A stretch of DNA of 61,182 nt. It comes from JBCBXA01 sp039816825. GTDB lineage: Bacteria; Pseudomonadota; Alphaproteobacteria; Rhizobiales; Rhizobiaceae. The DNA lies in assembly GCA_039816825.1 (NCBI GenBank), contig JBCBXA010000006.1, positions 1-61,182 of the forward strand, in the 5' to 3' direction. Positions 1 through 9,218 of this stretch are shown here, piece by piece; position 1 is the stretch's first letter, and every line of letters begins with the position of its first letter. Under the pieces are notes generated by a model that searched no databases, had not been told where the DNA came from, and saw nothing but the letters and a program-made list of their open reading frames with translations. The translations under genes and the position numbers were made by a program.

Positions 1-1023
1 CTGCATGTTCTGACCGGCCCTCTGGGCGCGGGCAAAACCACTTTGCTCAATGCGGCGCTTCGCGATCCGGCCATGGGACGCGCCGCGATCGTCGTCAATG
101 AGTTCGGAGATGTGGGCATCGACCAGATGCTCATTGATGCTTCCAGCGACGACATGATTGAGCTCACGGGTGGCTGCGTCTGTTGCGCCGTGCGGGGTGC
201 CTTTGCCGATGGGCTGACCCATCTTCTGATGGCTCGATCAGGCGAGTTTAACCGGGTTGTTGTCGAGACAAGCGGACTGGCCGAGCCTGGACCATTGCTG
301 GCTGCCCTTCATGCACATCCGTTTCTTTCTGTGCGTGTTCGGCCATCTGGCGTCGTATGTCTCGTGGATGCAACCCAAGGCTTGGCTGCTTTAAGCGCGC
401 AGCCGGAAGCCAAAGCTCAATTGACGCTGGCTGATCGTGTGCTCTTGACCAAGACTGATCTTCAGCAGGCAGAAGCGGAACTCATCCATGCGGTGAGGGA
501 GGCGGCACCGTCCGCCGACATTCGTGATGTGTCCAACTCCGATTTCGCTCCTGCGCGTGCTTTGCTGGATGGCACCTTGAACATCGGCAGGTCGTCAACC
601 GCGGGCCCTGCGCATGGTGCCCTCCGCTGGGCGCATGGTGGAAGAGAGGATGATGGTGCCATCGCGGTGAGTCTGACGTCGGATGGGCCTATGACTCACC
701 ACCGTCTAGACCTGTTCCTTGGTCAGCTCACTGAGAGTTTCGGTCCATCGCTTCTTCGCGTGAAGGGCCTTGTTTCGCTAAGCGATGCTCCCGATCGTCC
801 GCTTCTGGTTCAGGGCGTCGGCTCCGTCATTGCGCCGCCAGAACGCCTCGAGTACTGGCCCGCCGGTGTGGACACCACCTGTCTGGTCGTCATTGTCAGG
901 GGACGGTCTGCGACCGACATTCACCGACTGTGGAGCGGCTTTACCCATGGTCTCGCTGAAGATTTGCCGGATGCAGAGGCGCTCACGGCCAACCCGCTTG
1001 CGGTGCCCGGAGTGCGCTTCTAA
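1..1023 (+). CDS. CobW/G3E-family GTPase, 5' end cut by the window
   Basis: The reading frame is open from base 1, so the true start lies upstream. The first codons encode the P-loop (TGPLGAGKTTLLN), followed by ELTGGCVCCAVRG, the CxCC metal-binding motif of COG0523/CobW proteins. A TKTD guanine-recognition motif lies near residue 150, and a CobW_C-like domain follows (from about RVKGLVSLSDAP). Family members are metal-dependent GTPases thought to deliver Zn or Co to client enzymes. The client here cannot be told from context. The stop codon interlocks with that of convergent tusA. Confidence 0.9.
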   Translation: MHVLTGPLGAGKTTLLNAALRDPAMGRAAIVVNEFGDVGIDQMLIDASSDDMIELTGGCVCCAVRGAFADGLTHLLMARSGEFNRVVVETSGLAEPGPLLAALHAHPFLSVRVRPSGVVCLVDATQGLAALSAQPEAKAQLTLADRVLLTKTDLQQAEAELIHAVREAAPSADIRDVSNSDFAPARALLDGTLNIGRSSTAGPAHGALRWAHGGREDDGAIAVSLTSDGPMTHHRLDLFLGQLTESFGPSLLRVKGLVSLSDAPDRPLLVQGVGSVIAPPERLEYWPAGVDTTCLVVIVRGRSATDIHRLWSGFTHGLAEDLPDAEALTANPLAVPGVRF

Positions 1024-1253
1024 CCGCCATGCTCCATGAGGAAGCGGTGGCCGTTTTCCTCTTCCACGGTCTCCACCAGGGTATGGCCGTTCTCCGTGCA
1101 GAAATGAGGCATGTCGATCACGGCCAGCGGGTCTGTGGTCTTCACCCAGAGCCGTTCCCCCTGACTCATGCCGCGCATTCGGTTGCGTGTCTTCAAGACA
1201 GGCAAGGGGCATTTCAATCCCGTGAGGTCGTAGAGTTCGGCGTCATCATTCAT
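1020..1253 (-). CDS. tusA: TusA-family sulfurtransferase
   Basis: A 77-residue protein, the normal TusA size. It carries LTGLKCPLPVLKT, in which the Cys of CPxP is the persulfide carrier. TusA relays sulfur for tRNA 2-thiouridine formation or related sulfur-transfer routes. The start at 1253 fits the family length and has a weak AGAG ribosome site; a longer in-frame extension upstream lacks family similarity. No other tus genes are nearby. Confidence 0.9.
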   Translation of the reverse strand: MNDDAELYDLTGLKCPLPVLKTRNRMRGMSQGERLWVKTTDPLAVIDMPHFCTENGHTLVETVEEENGHRFLMEHGG

Positions 1254-1354
1254 ATGATCTCTATGGTGCGGCGGGCCGCGCTTCTTCAAGGGGTCGAACG
1301 GAATTTTAAGCGCGCTGTGCCATGTGTTGGCGGTCACAAGGAGCGCGCCAATCC

Positions 1355-2746
1355 ATGGCATTGAGCCCAACCTTTCTGGAGACCCTTGGCGAGCGCCTCT
1401 TGCCTGCGTCGCTGGCGGGTCGCGCCGCGCCTTATCTTGCACTGGGTGACCGGCTTCTCACCGGCGAGGGCGACCGCGCAGCAAGCTTGCGGATGGCGGG
1501 CTTTGCCTTTTCAATCCGTGTTGCCAGCGCAGCTATTGGCTTCTTCTCTCAGATTGTTCTGGCGCGGGTGCTGGGGGCCTTTGAGTACGGCATTTTCTCG
1601 CTCGTCTTCGTAGCGTCTCTTCTGGGGGGCGGGCTTGCGTGTCTGGGAATGCAGACGGCGGCGCTGAAATTTGTTGCCACTTACCGGGCATCCGGCGATC
1701 TCGAGGGCCTGAGGGGCATCCTGTTTGCAAGCCGGCTGATGGCTCTGGTCTTTGCTTCGGCAGCGGCTTTGCTGGGCGGAGTGGTGATCTGGTTTGCCCA
1801 AGACCTGGTGGAGAGTTTTTACCTCACTCCCTTTGTTCTCGCGCTCGCTCTGCTGCCTTTGATCGCGCTTTCTGAAGTGCAGGACATGCTTGGCAGAGCG
1901 TTTGACAGCCCGGACGCCGCTTTTCTGCCCACCTTCATCGTTCGACCGGCGCTTCTGCTGGGATTGATGATCCTCGCAGTGACCTCAGGCTTCGGAGCCA
2001 CAGCCATCACGGCTCTGGTTTGCGGCTTGCTTGCCGTCTTTCTGGGCGTCGTGTGGCAGGCCATGCAACTGGCCGGCCCCATCTCGCGGGCTGCACCGAA
2101 GGGCGCCCGGCGGATCGAGCTTCGCAACTGGATGGCGGTGGCGCTCCCGATCTTTCTTGTCGGTGGCTTCTTCAACCTTCTGACCAATGTCGATGTTCTC
2201 ATCCTGGGCTATTTCGTTGCGCCCGATCAGGTGGCCATCTATTTCGCAGCGGCCAAAATCCTGGCTCTGGTGCACTTTGTGCCGTTCGCCATCAAGGCAG
2301 CCGTTCAGCATCGTTTTGCCGCTCTGCATCAGTCTGGTGATCAGGCCGGTCTGGCCGCTTTTGCGCGGGACGCCGTGCGTTGGGGGTTTGGGCCAACAGC
2401 TGTTCTGGCGCTCTTTATCGGCCTCTGCGCGCCGTTGATCCTGCGCCTTTTCGGTCCGGGCTTTGACGAGGCTGCGCCACTTGTGTGGGTTCTGATCGCG
2501 GGACTAGTTTGTCGCTCTGCGGTTGGCCCGGCGGAGAGCCTTTTGACGATGGTTGGCCAGGAGCGCATCTGTGCGATTGCTTACGCCTTTACGCTGGCCG
2601 TGAACGTCACGCTCAACATTCTGCTTATCCCGCGCTTCGGGCTCTGGGGAGCGGCGGTGGCCACCGCGACGGCCATGGTGGTGGAGGCGATTGTGTTATG
2701 GGTCGTTGCGCGCCGACGCCTCGGTTTCTCGGTGTTCGTGATCTAG
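1355..2746 (+). CDS. Oligosaccharide flippase / polysaccharide biosynthesis membrane protein
   Basis: A 463-residue polytopic membrane protein of the MATE/MOP flippase superfamily (Wzx-like). About 12-14 hydrophobic segments begin near residue 55 with a segment ending SQIVLARVLGAFEYGIFS, typical of this family. It probably moves lipid-linked glycans across the inner membrane. The start at 1355 has AAGGAG about 11 nt upstream; an earlier in-frame ATG at 1322 is less likely. No glycosyltransferases are adjacent, so the substrate is unknown. Confidence 0.8.
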   Translation: MALSPTFLETLGERLLPASLAGRAAPYLALGDRLLTGEGDRAASLRMAGFAFSIRVASAAIGFFSQIVLARVLGAFEYGIFSLVFVASLLGGGLACLGMQTAALKFVATYRASGDLEGLRGILFASRLMALVFASAAALLGGVVIWFAQDLVESFYLTPFVLALALLPLIALSEVQDMLGRAFDSPDAAFLPTFIVRPALLLGLMILAVTSGFGATAITALVCGLLAVFLGVVWQAMQLAGPISRAAPKGARRIELRNWMAVALPIFLVGGFFNLLTNVDVLILGYFVAPDQVAIYFAAAKILALVHFVPFAIKAAVQHRFAALHQSGDQAGLAAFARDAVRWGFGPTAVLALFIGLCAPLILRLFGPGFDEAAPLVWVLIAGLVCRSAVGPAESLLTMVGQERICAIAYAFTLAVNVTLNILLIPRFGLWGAAVATATAMVVEAIVLWVVARRRLGFSVFVI

Positions 2747-2865
2747 CACCGAAGCACTTTCTATGGTGGCTGGGTGCCCTCTCCGATCGCTGAGAAGTGG
2801 CGTAGGCGAGAAGAGTAATCTCGAGCCGAAACCCGTCGATGTGATTTGTGGACGGCAACCTGCCG

Positions 2866-2888
2866 ACAAAAATCCAAAACCGGAGATT
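2866..2888 (-). terminator. Possible terminator after tRNA-Leu
   Basis: Immediately 3' of the tRNA on the minus strand, a short imperfect stem (AAAT/CC pairing with GG/ATTT, with a 2-nt bulge) runs into a T-rich tract. The stem is weak, so this is only plausible. Confidence 0.3.
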
Positions 2889-2973
2889 TGGTGCCCCTGG
2901 CCCGACTTGAACGGGCACTTCCGAAGAAAACGGATTTTGAATCCGTCGCGTCTACCGATTCCGCCACAGGGGC
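2889..2973 (-). tRNA. tRNA-Leu (anticodon CAA)
   Basis: The minus strand folds as a class II tRNA. The acceptor stem GCCCCTG pairs with CAGGGGC, the discriminator is A and CCA is encoded. The D arm reads GGCGGAATCGGTAGACGCG. The anticodon stem ACGGA/TCCGT encloses loop TTCAAAA, giving anticodon CAA (codon UUG). A short variable arm and a TTCAAGT T-loop follow. Total length is 85 nt with CCA. Confidence 0.95.
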
Positions 2974-2990
2974 CTGTGTCGAGTGAAGTT

Positions 2991-3019
2991 GCGATACGAC
3001 GACTGGGCGGTGAGGTCAA
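2991..3019 (-). promoter_or_regulatory. Promoter of tRNA-Leu
   Basis: On the minus strand, TTGACC (3019-3014) is followed after 17 nt by TATCGC (2996-2991), about 18 nt before the tRNA 5' end. This is a good sigma70-type layout. Confidence 0.55.
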
Positions 3020-3048
3020 TTTCTCATCTGCGGCGTTGAGCCCATGCT

Positions 3049-5706
3049 CTATGGCACCGCCCACTCGAGCAGACGCGCCTCATTCTCTGCCACCCAGCTT
3101 TCCGCGATTTCTTCAGGCGACTTTCCACCGTCAAGGACCTGTTTTGTCAGCTGGTTGATCTCGGAACTTGGTATGGAGAACCGCTCCAGGAAGCCGCGAA
3201 TGCCGGGTCCGAAAATGTTGGGATCCGTGACATAGGCCATCACGATGTCAGTGTCCGGCCATGGCGCGGGGCCTGACAGGTCTGCAGGCCGACCCCTCGA
3301 TGCTTGCTGGACGGAGTTCCAATTGTCCTCAAACCCTTCGGGCTCAATCACGAACTGGATATCGAAATCCTCAAACATGTAGTGGGGGCTGTAGCAGTGG
3401 AAGATGAAGGGGCGCTCTTCCTGCTGAAACTTCTTCAGGCTTCTCAGCAAGAGTTTCTCCCCAAACAGCAGCGGTTTGTAGCTCTCCGTATAGCCATATG
3501 ACAGCGACCGCAGCTGCGCGAGCTTGGCGGATTCCCAGTTCACCTCTCCGTACCAGATTTCGCCAAGGCCATCGTCATCATGGTCAAATGCCTGCGCGAC
3601 GGAGGGTTCCCCAACCCGATCTATCGACAGGGAAGGGCCCAGCACTTTTGCGCCCGGCGGATTGACGCAAAGCCCCTGTTGGCCCGTGGCAATGGGTTCG
3701 GAAAGCTCCATCCTGCCCAGCGCGTTGACGGAGCGCCTGATGTGACCAGGGACGTTCTCTTGCCAGACTTCAGGATGCAGATGCACTTTCGGATTGCGCG
3801 ATCCCATCTCGTCGAGAATGTCGTCGGTGGAGCCCGGAAACATTATGACTTGTTTGTCGAAAAGCGCTTCCACGGAGCGGGCGAGAATGTGAGCCCTGAT
3901 CTGAGCCGACGGCCAGTTGGGAAGGCCGATGACCACGTTCTGATCAAGATCTTGCTGATAGACGATCTGCTCGGTCACCTTGCCCTCAGCAGGCCCGACC
4001 AGTCCCCTGATGTTGATCGCGTAGAAAAAACCCACATAGACCGAGGATATGATCGCCATGGAGACGATGAAGCTGTCACGGGCCGGCGCGCGAAAGACGC
4101 CCTTGCTGGCCCGATTGCTCGGTTCACTGCTGGTTTGAAACGCCGACAGATCGTGCAGGCGACGGTGCAAACCCTCGAGCAACCAGCCGCCTTCGGCATG
4201 GCTGGCATCCTGCTCGCGAATGATGAGCACCACATAGACCGCGGCCAGGGCTGACGTGAACGCAAACAGGTCGAACACAACACCTTCCAGCCTCAGGAAG
4301 ATAATGAGAAACGTGTTGAGCAGGCACAGCGTCACCAGGATTGTCAGCTCCCCCGGTGAGACGACTTTCTGGAGCGCCAGCTTCAGCTGGTAGATCAGAT
4401 GAAGCGCCCGGGGGGACAGATCTTCCTTGTTAATATGGGTTCGTGCGTCAGACACGCCCGAGATGGCTTCGTTGAGTTCTCGAAGCAGAGCGGCTCTCTT
4501 CTCCGGTTTCTCGCCTTCAAGCTGTCCCCTGCCGCTGAGCAATTCGGCTTGGACGTTGAGGGCAGCGGCCTCTCGCGACCGCACGGCGGAACTCACGCGC
4601 GACAGAGCGCCCGCAGCCAGCAGGCCGTACAGGATCAGCCCTCCACTCACGATCTCAAGATAATAGGTTCTGGCCAGTGGCTCGGAGAACACGATGATGT
4701 ATCCCGAGACGATCATGAAGTAGTAGAGCCACTTAAACGATGACCGCACATCGAAGTTCGAGTTCAGCAAGATGTTGGCCGACACGATGAGTGTTGCGGC
4801 AATGGCTTCATACTCGGAGATCGGCCGGCCATTGATCGTTGCAAACGCAAAGATCGACATGATTGGCATCGTGTACCAGAGCATGATGATGGTCGGGCTC
4901 TTGGATCGCGACAGGCTGGTGTAATAGAGAATACTGGCCACCGACATGGTCACTGCCCCCAAAGCCATCGGTATTAGGATGTTCTGCGGTTGTGAGAATT
5001 CCAGCGTCCCAAAGGCTGTTCCCGAAACGAGCAGGATCGCCGCTGAGATGGCGCGTCGAGCGAACTCCACAACAGTTGACGCCAGCAGAACGCCTTGACT
5101 GTTGCCATCTTTGGTAAGCTGCTCAATGGCCGACCGTGTAAAGTGCGTGGTTATGCTCATGCCCAGCGCGCCCAGAAAGGCCCAGCCACTGCTGGTGAGG
5201 AATTCACGCTCAGCCAGCAGCCAGTCTGAGATGTCAATGTTCTGGGATGCCAGCGTGAGAAAGCCAACAAAGGCCACCGCCACCAACAGACCTTCCTTGA
5301 CCTCGAACTCTCGCCTTGAGTTCCGATCAATCAGAAGATTCTGGACAAAATAGAAAAGGGGCCAAGTCTCGAATATAATGATGACGGTCAGTTCGTGCTG
5401 AGACGTGTTGTCCAGAGCGATGTAGAGAAACAGATGGTTGACCGACATGAGTGTGCCGGCGAACACAAGAAGCCATAACAGCCTTTTTGATCTGACCGTG
5501 TAAACGGTGGACAGAAGTCGCCTGGCACCTGAATTGAAGACGAGGGCAAGGCCCGAAAAAAGTGCGGCGCCCAGATAGGCAGCCGTCACCAGAGTTATGG
5601 GCGAAATGTCGGACAGAAGGGCGTTTGAAAGCGGCGGATTCAGCGCGAAAAGCGCGACCGCAAGCAGCATCAAGATGGCGTTGTTCAATGTGGATCTGTT
5701 GGTCAT
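3049..5706 (-). CDS. Fusion of a DMT/EamA-like permease with a C-terminal glycine-betaine-type substrate-binding domain
   Basis: An 885-residue protein. Residues 10-317 look like a ten-helix EamA/DMT permease (NPPLSNALL near the start, YYTSLSRSKSPTIIMLWYTMPI in the second half). Two further hydrophobic segments lie near 327-368. A charged, coiled-coil-like linker spans 370-450, with more membrane helices near 452-472, 478-495 and 545-563. From about residue 588 the sequence resembles an OpuAC/ProX substrate-binding domain (NVVIGLPNWPSAQIRAHILA, then HPEVWQENV and a C-terminal PEEIAESWVAENEARL). Ten plus five helices would place this domain in the periplasm. DMT carriers normally work without a binding protein, so the architecture is unusual. 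No ABC ATPase lies nearby. Substrate unknown; a quaternary amine or amino acid is a guess. Confidence 0.75.
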   Translation of the reverse strand: MTNRSTLNNAILMLLAVALFALNPPLSNALLSDISPITLVTAAYLGAALFSGLALVFNSGARRLLSTVYTVRSKRLLWLLVFAGTLMSVNHLFLYIALDNTSQHELTVIIIFETWPLFYFVQNLLIDRNSRREFEVKEGLLVAVAFVGFLTLASQNIDISDWLLAEREFLTSSGWAFLGALGMSITTHFTRSAIEQLTKDGNSQGVLLASTVVEFARRAISAAILLVSGTAFGTLEFSQPQNILIPMALGAVTMSVASILYYTSLSRSKSPTIIMLWYTMPIMSIFAFATINGRPISEYEAIAATLIVSANILLNSNFDVRSSFKWLYYFMIVSGYIIVFSEPLARTYYLEIVSGGLILYGLLAAGALSRVSSAVRSREAAALNVQAELLSGRGQLEGEKPEKRAALLRELNEAISGVSDARTHINKEDLSPRALHLIYQLKLALQKVVSPGELTILVTLCLLNTFLIIFLRLEGVVFDLFAFTSALAAVYVVLIIREQDASHAEGGWLLEGLHRRLHDLSAFQTSSEPSNRASKGVFRAPARDSFIVSMAIISSVYVGFFYAINIRGLVGPAEGKVTEQIVYQQDLDQNVVIGLPNWPSAQIRAHILARSVEALFDKQVIMFPGSTDDILDEMGSRNPKVHLHPEVWQENVPGHIRRSVNALGRMELSEPIATGQQGLCVNPPGAKVLGPSLSIDRVGEPSVAQAFDHDDDGLGEIWYGEVNWESAKLAQLRSLSYGYTESYKPLLFGEKLLLRSLKKFQQEERPFIFHCYSPHYMFEDFDIQFVIEPEGFEDNWNSVQQASRGRPADLSGPAPWPDTDIVMAYVTDPNIFGPGIRGFLERFSIPSSEINQLTKQVLDGGKSPEEIAESWVAENEARLLEWAVP

Positions 5707-5894
5707 CGTGTTCGCAATCTACTGCCAGCGCTTGTAAGTTTCAGAACAGCACCGATTGCCTGATGCGGCAAGTTGTGGCTCACCAATCGACAGTATTTGG
5801 ACGGGGGGTCATCGAACCGACCCGCTGGTTGCGAAATGTTAGCGCCTTGGCGGTAGGCCGGACTCGAACTACAGAACCAACCAACGGATAGCCC

Positions 5895-6476
5895 ATGCTG
5901 CGCGCGACCTACGACTGGTGCTACAAACAGGCTCAGAGCAAATTTGCCGTGCCGGTTCTCGGCTTTGTCTCGTTTATCGAGAGTTCCGTCTTTCCCATTC
6001 CGCCGGATGTGCTTCTCATTCCGATGGTCATCGCCAACCGCGCCAAGTGGTTCTGGTACGGTTTTGTATGCACCGTGGCGTCCGTCGCGGGCGCTCTGGC
6101 CGGGTACTTCATAGGGATGTTTCTTTATGAGGCGGTCGCTGAGCCTGTGCTCGCCTTCTATGGCAAGGCGGATCGCTTTGGTCAGATCTCAGAGTGGTAC
6201 AACACTTATGGCGGCTGGGGCGTGCTGTTCGCCGCCGTCACGCCGTTTCCCTATAAGGTGCTGACCATCTTCTCGGGCGCGACAGGCCTCAACCTCGTGA
6301 CCTTCGTGGTTGTGAGCATCATCGGCCGTGGGCTGCGATTTTTCCTGATCGCGGCGTTGCTGGCACGGTTTGGCGCACCCATCGAAGCCTTTATCGAGAA
6401 ACGGCTGGGGCTGCTCTTCACAATCTTTGTGGTGCTGCTCGTCGGGGGCTTCTTGGCCGTCCGATATATGTTCTGA
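5895..6476 (+). CDS. YqaA-type DedA/SNARE-associated (VTT) membrane protein
   Basis: 193 residues with FIESSVFPIPPDVLLIP near the start and GGWGVLFAAVTPFPYKVLTIFSG in the middle, both characteristic of the YqaA branch of the VTT/DedA family. Four to five membrane segments. DedA-family proteins act in lipid flipping and membrane homeostasis; the exact role of YqaA proteins is unsettled. The start at 5895 gives a full-length family member. Confidence 0.85.
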   Translation: MLRATYDWCYKQAQSKFAVPVLGFVSFIESSVFPIPPDVLLIPMVIANRAKWFWYGFVCTVASVAGALAGYFIGMFLYEAVAEPVLAFYGKADRFGQISEWYNTYGGWGVLFAAVTPFPYKVLTIFSGATGLNLVTFVVVSIIGRGLRFFLIAALLARFGAPIEAFIEKRLGLLFTIFVVLLVGGFLAVRYMF

Positions 6477-6490
6477 TCAGCGGTCTTTGC

Positions 6491-7075
6491 TTACCTGTTT
6501 TTGCCCGGAATCCAGAGGATATCGGCCTTGCCGCCATCATTGACGGTGCGGGCTGCGACGAACAGAAAATCGCTCAGGCGGTTCATATATTTGATGCCCT
6601 CGGCGTTCACATGTTCCCCCGGCTTCTCGGCCAGCAGCACCATCAGACGTTCTGCCCGTCGCGCCACGGTTCGGCACAAATGCAGGTGAGCGGCTGCGGG
6701 TGATCCACCTGGGAGAATGAAGCTTTTGAGCGGGTCAAGGTCAGCATTGAGGGCGTCAATATCGTCTTCAATGCGCGACACCTGGCTTTCGACGATACGA
6801 AGCGGCTCATACTCCAGCGTTTCGCCTTCGCGTTCCGGGGTGGCGAGGTCTGCGCCCAGATCGAAAAGATCGTTCTGGATCCGGCTCAGCATCTTGTCGA
6901 GGGCAGGGTTTTCAGTGGCCGTGTGAAGACGGGCCATCCCTATGGTCGCGTTCGCCTCATCTACCGTGCCATAAGCTTCCACTCTGGCATCGTACTTCAT
7001 GACACGATCACCGGACCCCAGTGCCGTTGTGCCCTTGTCGCCAGTCTTTGTATAAATGCGGTTCAGCGTGACCAT
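6491..7075 (-). CDS. pduO: PduO-type cob(I)yrinic acid a,c-diamide adenosyltransferase
   Basis: 194 residues. The N-terminal ATP-binding motif IYTKTGDKGTTALGSGDRV and the C-terminal R-AERLMVLL / YMNRLSDFLFVAAR helices are hallmarks of the PduO/MMAB trimeric enzyme, which transfers the 5'-deoxyadenosyl group from ATP to cob(I)alamin. The next gene downstream on the same strand direction of the cluster (7112-7318) encodes the twin-transmembrane protein often found beside this gene in alphaproteobacteria. No cobalamin riboswitch is visible upstream. Confidence 0.93.
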   Translation of the reverse strand: MVTLNRIYTKTGDKGTTALGSGDRVMKYDARVEAYGTVDEANATIGMARLHTATENPALDKMLSRIQNDLFDLGADLATPEREGETLEYEPLRIVESQVSRIEDDIDALNADLDPLKSFILPGGSPAAAHLHLCRTVARRAERLMVLLAEKPGEHVNAEGIKYMNRLSDFLFVAARTVNDGGKADILWIPGKNR

Positions 7076-7111
7076 AAGTTCGTTCTTGCTCTGATTGTTG
7101 GATGGTGGTCG

Positions 7112-7318
7112 CTAGCGTGCGCCGACGAAATAGACGGCACCCACCATCAGAGCGACGGCGAGGGCCTGCAGGTAGATGCGGGCAAACATCATCTTGTTCT
7201 GCGTCTTGGGGTCGCCGCCCTTCATCATGGTGAAAAGGCCGACGAGCAGCACAATCGCCACCAGGATCATGACCGGGATGGACAGATAATAGAGGATGGT
7301 GGCGATATCGATTTCCAT
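7112..7318 (-). CDS. Twin-transmembrane (HIG1-like) small membrane protein
   Basis: 68 residues with two hydrophobic helices (about 8-28 and 45-65) joined by a basic loop, MMKGGDPKTQNKMMFAR. The M-R-RI/QA pattern after the loop resembles HIG1/twin-transmembrane proteins. It sits 36 bp upstream of pduO on the same strand and is probably cotranscribed with it. Function not established. Confidence 0.8.
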   Translation of the reverse strand: MEIDIATILYYLSIPVMILVAIVLLVGLFTMMKGGDPKTQNKMMFARIYLQALAVALMVGAVYFVGAR

Positions 7319-7377
7319 TGGGAAAGGTCCTGTGGGAAGTCCTGTCTTGCTTTACAGCCGATATAGGCGTGACGCGG

Positions 7378-8241
7378 CTAGCGGCCAGAGCCTGCGACAT
7401 AGCTAAATGCCTGTGACGTCAGCAAACGCTGCAAAGCACCCATCAGATAGGTTGGGTATGTGATGAAATAGCGCGGCTTGGGCTTGTCGCTGGTGAGCGC
7501 CCAGACCACGCGTTTGTGAACAGCATCTGGTTCTTTCCGGAACCTGCCAATGCCCGCGTCAGATGGTGCGTTCAACTCCTTGAGGCGGGACTCGTAAACC
7601 TCCTCGTGCCGCGTGGGCTTGCCTTGCAGCCAACGCTCATAGTGGATCATCGAGTTCTGGCCGATGTCTGAGGTGACGGGCCCGGTTTGCAGCAGCGAGA
7701 TGTGAACACCCGAGCCCTTCACCTCGTTGCGCATGCTGAGGAAAAGGCCCTCCAGCGCAAACTTGGAAGCGTTGTAGGCCCCGCTCCATCGCATGGGCGA
7801 AAAGCCCAACACCGAGGAATGGATGATGATGCGGCCTTCACCCCGCGCCAGCATAGCCGGGAGCAGTCTGTTGGTCAGGTCGAGATAGCCGAACACATTG
7901 GCTTCGAACTGTGCCCGAAGGGCATCCACGGGCAGGTCCTCCACCGCGCCAGGCTGGGCGTAGCCGCCATTGTTGAACAGCCCGTACAGTTTGCCGTCGG
8001 TGCGAGCCACTACTTCATCTGCGCAGGCTGCAATCGAAGCCGGATCCGCATAGTCGAGGTGAAGCGCTTCGAGGCCGTCAGCCTCGAGTCTTGCGATGTC
8101 GTCCGGCGTGCGGGCGGTTGCGATCACGCGCCATCCTTCCGCGGCCAACTGCCGGGCCACATAGGCTCCGATGCCACTGGACGTTCCGGTGACCAGCACC
8201 GCACGGCCTCCACCAATCTTGTTGCCCTTCTGATAGCCCAT
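7378..8241 (-). CDS. Short-chain dehydrogenase/reductase
   Basis: 287 residues from the ATG at 8241, which has AAGGGGTG upstream. Contains the classical NAD(P) site TGTSSGIGAYVAR, NNGGYAQPG (usual NNAG, here NNGG), Ser in HSSVLGF and catalytic YNASK. The C-terminal third (EVYESRLKELN to RYFITYPTY) resembles the retinol-dehydrogenase-like SDR subgroup. Substrate unknown. Its 5' end lies 69 bp from the divergent YihY gene. Confidence 0.85.
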   Translation of the reverse strand: MGYQKGNKIGGGRAVLVTGTSSGIGAYVARQLAAEGWRVIATARTPDDIARLEADGLEALHLDYADPASIAACADEVVARTDGKLYGLFNNGGYAQPGAVEDLPVDALRAQFEANVFGYLDLTNRLLPAMLARGEGRIIIHSSVLGFSPMRWSGAYNASKFALEGLFLSMRNEVKGSGVHISLLQTGPVTSDIGQNSMIHYERWLQGKPTRHEEVYESRLKELNAPSDAGIGRFRKEPDAVHKRVVWALTSDKPKPRYFITYPTYLMGALQRLLTSQAFSYVAGSGR

Positions 8242-8309
8242 CGCATCACCCCTTGTTTGGCTGCCTGATAGCGGGTTGCGGTTTGCGCGCAAACCATCAA
8301 ATTCAGCAC

Positions 8310-9215
8310 ATGGTTCGAGCAAGCTATGAGATCGTTCGAAGTGCGGTTGTTCGCTTCAACACGTCGGATGATTGGGCGCTGGCCAGTCATGTGGCGCTGT
8401 CCGGCCTGTTTGGGCTTTTCCCGTTCATCATTTTCATGACCGTTCTCGCCACCTCCATCGGTCGATGGCTCTATCAGGGGGATGTGAGTTTGGCGGACCA
8501 GGCAGTGGTGTTTCTGTTCGACGGTTGGCCATCGGAGGCGTCTGAGCCCATTGCGCGCGAAATTCGAAACGTGCTCGATGTGCCGCGCAAAGGTTTGCTC
8601 ACCCTTTCGGCTCTGCTCACGCTTCTGCTGGCTTCCAATGTGGTTGAGGCGCTGCGGGTGCCTTTGAACCGTGCCTATGCGTTCGAGGAGAAGCGAACTT
8701 TTTTATATCTGCGGGCGCAATCCGTGCTGTTTGTCATCACCGGCGCTCTGGGCATTTTTCTGACGTTGCTTCTTTTGGTTCTGGCACCGGTGGCGCTCAA
8801 AATAAGCGCACGGTTTGTGCCCATTCTCGCCCAGACTGTGAATGGATTCGAGATCATCCGGCTGGGTGCGGCGGGGGCTGTGCTTTTGCTCTGTCTTCTG
8901 GCGTTCCACCGTTGGTTGCCGGCAGGCCGGAGGCGGTGGCGGACCATTCTGCCCGGGGTACTGGTGACGCTGCTGGGTTTCATCGCCGCGTCTGCGCTGT
9001 TTGGGTGGTACCTGGAAAACTTCGCTGTTTATGCCGACACCTATGCCGGGCTGGCTGGTGTGATGATCGGCCTCTTCTACATGTATATCCTCGCTGTGAT
9101 TTTCATTTTCGGGGCGGAGATCAATGCGGCGGCCATTGCTCGCCGCGATGCCCGAAAATCCGTCGCCGATGGTCCGCGCGGTGAGCCTTCTCTCGCGTCC
9201 AGTGCCAGCGAGTAG
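8310..9215 (+). CDS. YihY/virulence factor BrkB family membrane protein
   Basis: 301 residues from the ATG at 8310; an in-frame start at 8253 would add 19 residues overlapping the divergent gene region. YihY features include DDWALASHVALSGLFGLFPFIIF and the C-terminal GMYMYILAVIFIFGAEINA-like helix. Six membrane helices are expected. It was once called RNase BN, which was an error; the role remains unclear. Confidence 0.85.
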   Translation: MVRASYEIVRSAVVRFNTSDDWALASHVALSGLFGLFPFIIFMTVLATSIGRWLYQGDVSLADQAVVFLFDGWPSEASEPIAREIRNVLDVPRKGLLTLSALLTLLLASNVVEALRVPLNRAYAFEEKRTFLYLRAQSVLFVITGALGIFLTLLLLVLAPVALKISARFVPILAQTVNGFEIIRLGAAGAVLLLCLLAFHRWLPAGRRRWRTILPGVLVTLLGFIAASALFGWYLENFAVYADTYAGLAGVMIGLFYMYILAVIFIFGAEINAAAIARRDARKSVADGPRGEPSLASSASE

Positions 9216-9218
9216 TGG

